A DNA stretch of 64,000 nt from an uncultured Sphingomonadaceae bacterium. GTDB lineage: Bacteria; Pseudomonadota; Alphaproteobacteria; Sphingomonadales; Sphingomonadaceae. The stretch covers positions 223,023 through 287,022 of the forward strand of contig CAIQHF010000012.1 of the NCBI GenBank assembly GCA_903871605.1, in the 5' to 3' direction. A model generated the notes under the pieces. It ran no database searches, had not been told where the DNA came from, and saw only the letters and a list, made by a program, of their open reading frames with translations. Made by a program: the position numbers and the translations under genes. Positions 9,144 to 16,543 of the stretch are shown in pieces. The number at the start of each line of letters is the position of its first letter. Position 1 is the stretch's first letter.

Positions 9144-10213
9144 AGCGCGTGGCCGGTGCGATCGCGCTTGGTGGCAAGATAATCGGCGTTGAAGCGGTTC
9201 GCGGCGGCGCGATGCGGCACGCGCTCGGCGATCTCGATCCCGGCCTCGGCCAGCCCGGCCACCTTCGCGGGATTGTTGGTGAGCAAGCGGATGCGGGGCT
9301 GGCCGAGCAGATCGAGCATCCGCGCGGCGGCCCCGAAATCGCGCGCATCGATCGCGAAGCCGAGCCGGAGATTGGCATCGACCGTATCGTAGCCCTGGTC
9401 CTGCAGCGCATAGGCGCGCAGCTTGTTGATCAGGCCGATGCCGCGCCCCTCCTGGCGCAGATAGAGCAATATCCCCCATCCCTCCGCCGCCATCCGTTCC
9501 AGCGCGGCGTCGAGCTGCGGCCCGCAATCGCATTTGAGCGAGCCGAACACGTCTCCGGTCAGGCATTCGCTGTGCAGCCGCACCAGCGGCGGCCGGCCAT
9601 TGGGTGCGCCGATGATCAGCGCGACATGTTCGACCGCCTCCTCGCTCGACCTGAACGCGACGATCTCGCTCGCGGCATGCGCCGTCACGGGCAATCGCGC
9701 GCGCGACGCGATGCGCAGGTGCGAGGCGGCGTCATAGTCTCGGATCGCCGCGGCCGTGAGCGTTGGCGCGTCGACATGGAGCGGCGTGTCGCGCACGAAA
9801 AAGGCGGGGAGCAGCCCGGCGAGACGCGCAAGCTTGAGCGCGGCGGCGGCCTCTCCGGCGGCGGCGAGCGGCTGCGTCGCGAAGGGCCCCTTGAAGGGCG
9901 TCGACAAATCACGAGACGGATCGGCGAGCGCGGTCGCGGTGTCGAGATCGAGCCACGGCACCTGCGCGATCCGCACCGCGCCCTGCCCGGCGGATTCGGC
10001 TGCGGCGCGCTGGTTGTCGAGTCGCAGCGTCTGCGCGCGCTCGGGCGACAGCAGGATATCGTAGCGCGCGTCGGGTGCGAAATCGGCGAGACGCGCCGCA
10101 TCGGCGGTCTCGATCGGCAAGAGCGCGAGGGCGGCTGTCCCCTCGCCTATCATGATCGGCCAGCCGCGCCGGAGTGCGTCGATCCCGCGGGCGACATCGC
10201 GCGCCGCGGTCAC
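9140..10213 (-). CDS. ribA: GTP cyclohydrolase II, riboflavin biosynthesis
   Basis: Catalyses the first step of riboflavin synthesis, GTP to a diaminopyrimidine phosphate. The C-terminal half holds the RibA signature: HSECLTGDVFGSLKCDCG with the three zinc-ligand cysteines, then RQEGRGIGL. The N-terminal half (to about residue 165) resembles a degenerate RibB-type domain and lacks clear catalytic motifs, as in other sphingomonads. I start at GTG 10213 (357 residues), which overlaps the xth stop (GTGA). An upstream in-frame ATG at 10270 would lie inside xth. Confidence 0.92.
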   Translation of the reverse strand: MTAARDVARGIDALRRGWPIMIGEGTAALALLPIETADAARLADFAPDARYDILLSPERAQTLRLDNQRAAAESAGQGAVRIAQVPWLDLDTATALADPSRDLSTPFKGPFATQPLAAAGEAAAALKLARLAGLLPAFFVRDTPLHVDAPTLTAAAIRDYDAASHLRIASRARLPVTAHAASEIVAFRSSEEAVEHVALIIGAPNGRPPLVRLHSECLTGDVFGSLKCDCGPQLDAALERMAAEGWGILLYLRQEGRGIGLINKLRAYALQDQGYDTVDANLRLGFAIDARDFGAAARMLDLLGQPRIRLLTNNPAKVAGLAEAGIEIAERVPHRAAANRFNADYLATKRDRTGHAL

Positions 10214-11001
10214 CAATCGAACTCGGTGACGAGCGGAACATGGTCGGATGGCCGTGTCCAGCTGCGGCAATCCTCATGGACGCGGTGCGCGACCGCGGTC
10301 GCCGCGACCTCCGGGCTCGCCCACATATGATCGAGCCGGCGCCCACGATCGGAGGCGAGCCAATCCTTCGCCCGGTAGCTCCACCATGTCCAAAGTCGTT
10401 GCGGAGCCGGCACGAAATGACGGCCGAGATCGACCCAGTTATGCGCCGCCTGCAGTCGTGCGAGCGCGGCGACCTCGACAGGCGTGTGGCTGACGACGTC
10501 GAGCAGTTGCTTGTGGCTCCAGACGTCCGATTCGAGCGGCGCGATGTTGAAATCACCGACGATCAGCGTCGGCTCGCGCAGATCCGCCGACCAGCGCGTC
10601 ATCCGCTCCAGAAACGCCAGCTTCTGCGCGAATTTGGCGTTGAGCGCGGGATCGGGGATGTCGCCGCCGGCGGGGACATAGACATTCTCGAGCCGGATGC
10701 CGTTGGGCAGGCATGCGCCGACATGCCGCGCCTCGCCATTATCCTGCCAGTCGTGCCGGCCGTGCGCGTGCAGCGGCAGTCGGCTGAGGATCGCGACGCC
10801 GTGGTGCATGCGCTGCCCCGCGAGCAGGCGGTGGACATAGCCGAGATCGGCGAAGGGCGCGTGCGGGAAGGTCGGGTCGTCGACCTTGGTTTCCTGCAGG
10901 CACAGCACATCGGGCTGCTCGTCGACGAGAAATTGCCGCACGATGTCGATCCGCGCGCGGACCGAGTTGATGTTCCAGGAGGCGATCTTGGTGACGGGCA
11001 T
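10210..11001 (-). CDS. xth: Exodeoxyribonuclease III
   Basis: Metal-dependent AP endonuclease/3'-5' exonuclease of base-excision repair. The 263-residue protein begins MPVTKIASWNINSVRARID. It shows LCLQETKV with the metal-binding Glu, GDFNIAP, and the C-terminal DHVPLVTEF with the catalytic His. It heads a tightly overlapped operon xth-ribA-L,D-transpeptidase. The gap upstream to lolA contains two strong hairpins. Confidence 0.95.
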   Translation of the reverse strand: MPVTKIASWNINSVRARIDIVRQFLVDEQPDVLCLQETKVDDPTFPHAPFADLGYVHRLLAGQRMHHGVAILSRLPLHAHGRHDWQDNGEARHVGACLPNGIRLENVYVPAGGDIPDPALNAKFAQKLAFLERMTRWSADLREPTLIVGDFNIAPLESDVWSHKQLLDVVSHTPVEVAALARLQAAHNWVDLGRHFVPAPQRLWTWWSYRAKDWLASDRGRRLDHMWASPEVAATAVAHRVHEDCRSWTRPSDHVPLVTEFDW

Positions 11002-11056
11002 TCGGCGCGATGTAGCCACTCGGTCGCCTCTCCGCCAGCCGATCCGGACATGGAAA

Positions 11057-11088
11057 GGCCTCCGTTCCGGGGGCATGGAACGGAGGCC
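11057..11088 (-). terminator. Perfect 12-bp hairpin, probable lolA terminator
   Basis: GGCCTCCGTTCC (11057-11068) and GGAACGGAGGCC (11077-11088) form a perfect 12-bp stem with an 8-base loop. It lies between lolA and xth, both on the minus strand. There is no clear U-tract, so a terminator role is an inference. Confidence 0.6.
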
Positions 11089-11115
11089 GACCTAGCGTTC
11101 GTCACGCAGGCGGGA

Positions 11116-11166
11116 CACGAGGTGGGGTGCTCCGGACAACAGGGGGAATTCCGGAGCGACCTCGTG
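11116..11166. repeat. Long two-part inverted repeat
   Basis: CACGAGGT (11116-11123) pairs with ACCTCGTG (11159-11166), and inside it GCTCCGGA (11129-11136) pairs with TCCGGAGC (11150-11157). The two 8-bp stems are separated by a small internal bulge and closed by a 13-base loop. Its role is unknown; it could be a terminator, a transcript-stabilising structure or a small RNA. Confidence 0.6.
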
Positions 11167-11278
11167 GCCGCAGGGACGGTTTAGGACCGCCTAGCTGTCG
11201 CTGCGATGAACGACGCGGTTAAGGAATGTTCATGCGCGCGGGACACCGAGGCAGGCGCTCCGTTCGTCGTGCCCGGCG

Positions 11279-11899
11279 CTAGTGTCGCGGCCCCTGCTGG
11301 CGCGGATCGACCCAGCGGAACGCCGAATCATCGATCGGACCGTTGAATCGCTGGTTGGAGAGCCGCACCGTCGTCCGGTTGTTCTGCGCGTCCAGTACGG
11401 TCCAGCCGTCGAGCATCAGCGCGCCGGGGGCACCGGCCTGGCGGCGGAAGGCGACGGTGATGCTGCCATATTCGCGGTGCTTGGGGTCCTGGCCCGCGAC
11501 CAGGATCAGCCCGGGGCTTCCGCTGGGGATCGTCCGCGCAACCCGGCCGATATCCTTGTTCGGATCGAGCAGCAGCGCGAGCGGCGTGTTGCCGATCGGC
11601 CAGCGCGACACCTGCTTGACCGAGTAATCGATCATCGTCAGCGCCTTGCCGTCGCCGACGACGAGCAGCGGCACACCCTGCTGATATTGAAAGCGCACCT
11701 TGCCCGGCTTCTTGAGCTGGAGCGTGCCGGTCAGCGTGCGGCCGTTGCGATCGGTCTGGGTGAAGTCGGCGGTCATCGTCTGCACGCCGCGCAGATGCGC
11801 CTGTACGGCCATGAGGTCCGGGGATAGCGCTTGCGGCGGCGCGCTGGCGATAAGCGCCGGGGCAACTAGCATTGATGAGGCAAGCGGCGGGACGCGCAT
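11279..11899 (-). CDS. lolA: Outer-membrane lipoprotein carrier LolA
   Basis: Periplasmic chaperone that ferries lipoproteins from LolCDE to the outer membrane. The 206-residue product starts at ATG 11899 (MRVPPLASSM), chosen because a GGAG box lies 8 bases upstream. A signal peptide runs to about the Ala-rich stretch APALIASA. The LolA fold is indicated by TADFTQTDRNGRTLTGTLQL followed by KPGKVRFQY. The next gene on the strand is xth, across two hairpins, so lolA is probably its own transcript. Confidence 0.93.
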   Translation of the reverse strand: MRVPPLASSMLVAPALIASAPPQALSPDLMAVQAHLRGVQTMTADFTQTDRNGRTLTGTLQLKKPGKVRFQYQQGVPLLVVGDGKALTMIDYSVKQVSRWPIGNTPLALLLDPNKDIGRVARTIPSGSPGLILVAGQDPKHREYGSITVAFRRQAGAPGALMLDGWTVLDAQNNRTTVRLSNQRFNGPIDDSAFRWVDPRQQGPRH

Positions 11900-11961
11900 G
11901 AGGTGCTCCAAGAAGGTTAGGGAATTGTTCAAGCGCCGAAGCGTTTGAACCGACCGTGAAT

Positions 11962-12379
11962 TCAGCCGAACGTTAGCCGACCGTATCTACTTCGATCGAG
12001 CTTGAGATCGCAAAGGGAGAGGATATCCATGCCTAGGATAGCGTCTTGGGGGAAGCTGTCCTTCAGTTCGAAACCGTCGGTTTCGGGGAACGTAGGGAAA
12101 GCGTGGCGGCTCGTCCGGATCGATGTCCGGCATCAGCGCGATTCGGAAAATGAAGCGGTACGCGTGGCCCTCCCCGTGTGCGGAGAGTAGCGGTCGCTTA
12201 CCGGTTGCAATGAGACCAAGCCGTTCCGCTACCGATATCTTAATGCCGCTTGTTGTCGCGCTGGTGTCAATAAGCGCGCGACCATTGACACCCTCAACGA
12301 CAAGTCCGGCGTCTGGCGGAAGAAGCGTGACCGGGATTAGAATACGTCGATTGGACCGGGTCAGCTCAATGCTGAACAT
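11962..12379 (-). pseudogene. Retropepsin-like aspartic protease, frameshifted
   Basis: The first about 96 codons from ATG 12379 contain an aspartic-protease-like motif ALIDTSATTSG (DTG-type, with Ser for Gly) and read normally up to PRFPYVP. The frame then runs into Arg/Pro-rich noise and stops at 11987. Shifting by one base at the GGGG run 12085-12088 (plus strand) restores a family-like end, with ILGMDILSLCDLKLDRS, finishing at 11962. One extra G in that run explains everything. Either the gene is broken or the run is miscounted. It overlaps the small gene upstream by 14 bp, suggesting the two work as a pair. Confidence 0.75.
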
Positions 12380-12617
12380 GCGACCATAGACCTAAGTCAA
12401 TCGGTTCGTCGGTAACTTCCTGGATCGAGAACAAGCCGTCGGGAAACTGGGCCCGAGCCGCTCTGAGTGCGTCGCCCGGCTGAATGAAAAATCCGATAAT
12501 TTCGCGCGATCTCATCAACGCATATTCGCCGGCATGATCCGGCAACCATGCCGCCAATCCGCGCTGAAAGGCATCGTAATTCTCGTCGACTTCCCGCGCC
12601 TGTGCGGATTGCGGCAT
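12366..12617 (-). CDS. Small conserved protein paired with the retropepsin-like gene
   Basis: An 83-residue protein from ATG 12617 (MPQSAQAREVDENYDAFQRG), preceded by GGGAG at good spacing. The C-terminal half, with EYALMRSREIIGFF and FSIQEVTDEPIDLG, resembles short DUF5678-like proteins that are often found beside clan-AA aspartic proteases; that resemblance is from memory. No enzyme motif or signal peptide is seen. Its stop lies inside the start of the retropepsin-like gene, so the pair is translationally coupled. Confidence 0.75.
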   Translation of the reverse strand: MPQSAQAREVDENYDAFQRGLAAWLPDHAGEYALMRSREIIGFFIQPGDALRAARAQFPDGLFSIQEVTDEPIDLGLWSHVQH

Positions 12618-12703
12618 GGCGATCTCCCGAAACGAGAGTCTCATATCAGGCAACGCGGCTCGATCCCGATGAGTCGACCGTGCAAACAGCGAGTCGAACC
12701 GAG

Positions 12704-15061
12704 CTACACCGCCTGCCCGTCCCGGTCGATCAGCACCTCGCGGCGGCCGACATGATCGGGCGCGCCGACCTTGCCGTCCTTCTCCATCCGCTCGATCAGC
12801 CGCGCCGCCGAGTTGTAGCCGATGCGCAGCTGGCGCTGGACGTAGCTGGTCGACGCCTTTTGCGACGAGGCGACCACCTCGACCGCCTTGCGGTAGAGCG
12901 CGGCATCGGGCGAATCATCGTCGGCGGGCTGGCCGTCGAGCGCGAAACCGCCGTCCTCGGGCTCCTCGGTGACCGCAGAGATATAGTCGGGCGTTCCCTG
13001 CCCGCGCCAGTGATCGGCGACCGCGCGGACCTCCTCGTCGCTGACGAACGGGCCGTGGACGCGCGCGATCTGCTTGCCGCCTGGCATGTAGAGCATGTCG
13101 CCCTTGCCGAGCAGCTGCTCGGCGCCCTGTTCGCCCAGGATCGTGCGCGAATCGATCTTGCTGGTGACCGAGAAGCTGATTCGGGTGGGCAGGTTGGCCT
13201 TGATCACGCCGGTGATGACGTCGACCGACGGGCGCTGCGTCGCCATGATCAGGTGGATGCCGGCGGCGCGCGCCTTCTGCGCCAAGCGCTGGATGAGGAA
13301 TTCGACCTCCTTGCCCGCGGTCATCATCAGGTCGGCGAGCTCGTCGACGATCACCACGATCTGCGGCAGCGGCTCGAACTCGAGCTCTTCCTCCTCGTAG
13401 ATCGGATGCCCCGAATCGGCGTCGTAACCGGTCTGCACGCGCCGCCCGAGTTTTTGACCACGCGACTTCGCCGCCCGCACCTTCTCGTTGAACGAGGCGA
13501 GGCTGCGCACTCCCACCGACGACATCTTGCGGTAGCGCTCCTCCATCTGCTCGACCGCCCATTTGAGCGCGCGCACCGCCTTGGCGGGCTCGGTGACGAC
13601 CGGCGAGAGCAAATGCGGGATGCCGTCGTAGATGCTGAGCTCGAGCATCTTGGGATCGATCATGATCATCCGGCACGTCTTGGGCGAATGCCGGAACAGC
13701 AGCGACATGATCATCGCGTTGAGGCCGACCGACTTGCCCGAGCCCGTGGTGCCCGCGATCAGCAGATGCGGCATCGGCGCCAGATCGGCGATCACCGGAT
13801 CGCCCGCGATATTCTTGCCGAGGATGATCGGCAGCTGCGCCGAATGATCCTCGAAGGCGGGATCGCCGACCAGTTCGGACAGCACGACCGATTCGCGCTT
13901 CACATTGGGCAGCTCGATGCCGATCACCGAGCGGCCGGGGATCGTCGCGATGCGCGCGGACAGCGCGGACATGTTGCGCGCGATATCGTCGGCGAGCGCG
14001 ATCACGCGGCTCGCCTTGATGCCTGCGGCCGGCTCGAGCTCGTACATCGTCACCACCGGGCCGGGGCGCACCGCGCCGATCTTGCCCTTGACGTGGAAGT
14101 CGTCGAGCACGGTGACGAGCAGCTGCGCGTTGCGCTCGAGCGCGGCCTTGTCGATCGCCTTGCCGGTGTTGGGCGGCGGCGGCGCGAGCAGGTCGATCGA
14201 GGGCAGGACATATTCGTCGCGCAGATCGAGCGAGGCCTGACGCGCAGCCTCGGGCTTGCGCGGAGCCGCCGCGGCGGAACGGTCGGCGATGATCGGGCGC
14301 GACGGCGCGCGCGTCGGCTCGGCCGCTGCGCGGACCTTGGGCGGGGCGACGAAGTCGTCGTCGTCGTCGTCGTCGAAGTCGTCGTCGCTCACGGCCGTCT
14401 CGCGGCGCGGCGCGCGGACCTTGGCGACGCGGACGACCGGTCGCGCGGTGCTCCGTCCGGCGCGCGCGAGCCAGGCGCGCTCGTCCGCCTCGAGCCCGAT
14501 CGCGACGATCCACAGCCACAGCCCGATCCCCGTCGCGATCAGCTCGATCGCGTAGCGCAGCGGCACGGCGAAGCCGTGCGCGGGGAGCAGCGCGATCCCC
14601 GCCTCGATCGCGCGGCTGCCGAGATAGCCGAGAGCGCCGCCCCAGCCCGCGGGCAGCCACAGGCTCGTTTCTTCGCGAAACAGCGCCATCGCGGTGCCGA
14701 CGAGCAGCGTCGCGAGCACCGTCAGCAGCGCCGCCCTGCCCCACCGCCCCGAATCGCGTCCCCGCACCAGCCGCAGCCCGGGCACGAACACGATCGGCAC
14801 CCAGGCGGCGGCGGCAGGCCCGAACAGCGTCAGCCCGAGATCCGCGATCCATGCGCCCGGTCCGCCGATCCAGTTGAGCGGCGCGCCGCCGGCGACCGTG
14901 TTGAGCGCGGAGTCGCTGCGATGATAGGTGGCGAGCGCGATCGCGCACAATATGGCGGATGCGATCAGCACGATGCCCGCTGCGATCCCGCCGCTGCGCG
15001 CGACCGCGGACGCAATCCGTTCGCGCCAGGGTGCGCCGCGCACCGCCATGTTGCTCGCCAT
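12704..15061 (-). CDS. ftsK: DNA translocase FtsK
   Basis: Septum-anchored motor that pumps chromosome termini during division. The 785-residue protein has an N-terminal membrane domain of about four to five helices (to about residue 185). A charged linker follows with a seven-Asp run, then the RecA-like motor with Walker A GTTGSGKS, and a C-terminal winged-helix gamma domain ending GRREVLIDRDGQAV. The start at 15061 has a GGGGAG box at proper spacing. The Asp run is encoded by seven GAC repeats, a slippage-prone tract. Confidence 0.96.
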   Translation of the reverse strand: MASNMAVRGAPWRERIASAVARSGGIAAGIVLIASAILCAIALATYHRSDSALNTVAGGAPLNWIGGPGAWIADLGLTLFGPAAAAWVPIVFVPGLRLVRGRDSGRWGRAALLTVLATLLVGTAMALFREETSLWLPAGWGGALGYLGSRAIEAGIALLPAHGFAVPLRYAIELIATGIGLWLWIVAIGLEADERAWLARAGRSTARPVVRVAKVRAPRRETAVSDDDFDDDDDDDFVAPPKVRAAAEPTRAPSRPIIADRSAAAAPRKPEAARQASLDLRDEYVLPSIDLLAPPPPNTGKAIDKAALERNAQLLVTVLDDFHVKGKIGAVRPGPVVTMYELEPAAGIKASRVIALADDIARNMSALSARIATIPGRSVIGIELPNVKRESVVLSELVGDPAFEDHSAQLPIILGKNIAGDPVIADLAPMPHLLIAGTTGSGKSVGLNAMIMSLLFRHSPKTCRMIMIDPKMLELSIYDGIPHLLSPVVTEPAKAVRALKWAVEQMEERYRKMSSVGVRSLASFNEKVRAAKSRGQKLGRRVQTGYDADSGHPIYEEEELEFEPLPQIVVIVDELADLMMTAGKEVEFLIQRLAQKARAAGIHLIMATQRPSVDVITGVIKANLPTRISFSVTSKIDSRTILGEQGAEQLLGKGDMLYMPGGKQIARVHGPFVSDEEVRAVADHWRGQGTPDYISAVTEEPEDGGFALDGQPADDDSPDAALYRKAVEVVASSQKASTSYVQRQLRIGYNSAARLIERMEKDGKVGAPDHVGRREVLIDRDGQAV

Positions 15062-15189
15062 GCCCGTTGCTCCCCGGCGGGGCGCTCGGCGTACCGGCGT
15101 GCCCCAAATGTTCCGCGGCAGGCAACATGTCTTTGGGTTTCCAACAAGTCAACTTTGTCATCGCGTCGCGTCGGGGCTAGAGCGTTCGG

Positions 15190-16422
15190 ATGACCGATAT
15201 CCGCTCCAGCATTCCCCGCGCCGACGTGATCATCCTGGGCGCCGGGCTTGTCGGCTGCGCGTTGGCGCTCGCGCTGGCGAGGGGCGGCGTGACCAGCATC
15301 CTGGTCGATCCCGCCGACCCCCAGGCGATCTACGGCGCGACCAGCGACGGGCGCGCGTCGGCGGTATCGAGCAGCACGTGGCGGATGTTCGACGCGCTCG
15401 GTCTGAACGATCGCTTCGCGCCCCATGCCTCGCCGATCGAGCGGATCGAGGTCGGCGAGCAGGGCGCGCAGGGGCTGCTCGTCTTCCAGCCCGATCTCGC
15501 CAACGACGGCCCGCTCGGGATGATGGTTGAGAACCGGACCTTGCGGGTCGGCCTGCGGGAAGCCGCCGCGGCCGCCGAGGGTGTCACGCTGCTGATGCCC
15601 GCCAAGGCCGACGCCGTCGTGCGTGATGCCGACGGCGTCAGCGTCACGCTTGCCGACGGGCGCCGGATCGCGGGCGCGCTGCTGGTCGGCGCCGAAGGCC
15701 GCCGCTCGCCGACGCGCGACGATGCCGGCATCGCGGTCGCGCGGTGGAGCTACGATCATGTCGCGATCGTCGGGATGCTCGATCACAGCGTCGATCACCG
15801 CAATATCGCGCACGAGCTCTTCTACACCGCCGGGCCGTTCGCGCTGCTGCCGATGCAGGGCGGGCATCGCTCGGCGCTGGTGTGGACGGTGTCCGAGGCC
15901 GACGCGCCCGCGATGCTGACGCTCTCTCCGCGCGCCTTCCTCGCCGAGGCCGACAAGCGGATGCAGGGGCTGCTCGGCACGCTGTCGCTGGTCGGTCCCC
16001 TGTCGAGCTATCCGCTCGGTTTCCATCATGCCGCGCACATTGTCGCCGCGCGGCTCGCGCTGGTCGGCGACGCCGCGCACGGCATCCATCCGATCGCCGG
16101 CCAGGGCGTCAATCTCGGCTTCCGCGATGCCGCGGCGCTCGCTGAGGTGCTCGTCGAAGGCGTGCGGCTCGGGCTCGATCCGGGCGATGCGCAGCTGCTC
16201 CAGCGCTACGAGCGCTGGCGCGGGCTCGACACCTTCACGGTGGCCGCGGCGACCGACGGTCTGACGCGGCTGTTCGGGGTGCCGGGGCGGGCCGCGTCGC
16301 GGGTCCGGCGGCTGGGCATCGGCATCGTCGAGCGCGTGCCGCCGCTCAAGGATTTCTTCATGGCCGAAGCGCGCGGCGAGAGCGGCGCGCTGCCTAGGCT
16401 GTTGGCGGGGCAGGCGATCTAA
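15190..16422 (+). CDS. UbiH/UbiF/VisC-type FAD-dependent hydroxylase
   Basis: Aromatic-ring hydroxylase of ubiquinone biosynthesis, 410 residues. The N-terminal FAD Rossmann motif GAGLVGCALALALA and the family-specific block VGDAAHGIHPIAGQGVNLG near the C-terminus are clear. It is divergent from ftsK across a 128-bp promoter region. Whether it acts at C5, C6 or another position of the ubiquinone ring cannot be told from sequence alone. Confidence 0.92.
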   Translation: MTDIRSSIPRADVIILGAGLVGCALALALARGGVTSILVDPADPQAIYGATSDGRASAVSSSTWRMFDALGLNDRFAPHASPIERIEVGEQGAQGLLVFQPDLANDGPLGMMVENRTLRVGLREAAAAAEGVTLLMPAKADAVVRDADGVSVTLADGRRIAGALLVGAEGRRSPTRDDAGIAVARWSYDHVAIVGMLDHSVDHRNIAHELFYTAGPFALLPMQGGHRSALVWTVSEADAPAMLTLSPRAFLAEADKRMQGLLGTLSLVGPLSSYPLGFHHAAHIVAARLALVGDAAHGIHPIAGQGVNLGFRDAAALAEVLVEGVRLGLDPGDAQLLQRYERWRGLDTFTVAAATDGLTRLFGVPGRAASRVRRLGIGIVERVPPLKDFFMAEARGESGALPRLLAGQAI

Positions 16423-16543
16423 GAGGCACGCGGCAAATGCAGGCAAGCGCTGGCGCCCGGATGGCTCCTGGGGGTCGCCTTTCGCACCTGCCGATCGGTT
16501 GATTTGGCCCCCGGTGGACGCGCATCGCGAGAGCGGTTTTCTC

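Noticed and set aside
12548..15193. Long plus-strand open frame (881 codons) opposite ftsK
   Set aside because: Arg/Asp/His-rich composition and exact antisense position to a secure ftsK mark it as a high-GC shadow frame.
1..16000. Chromosome origin (oriC) within the window
   Set aside because: Gene order and parS sites show the origin is near, but no cluster of DnaA boxes or AT-rich unwinding region was found.
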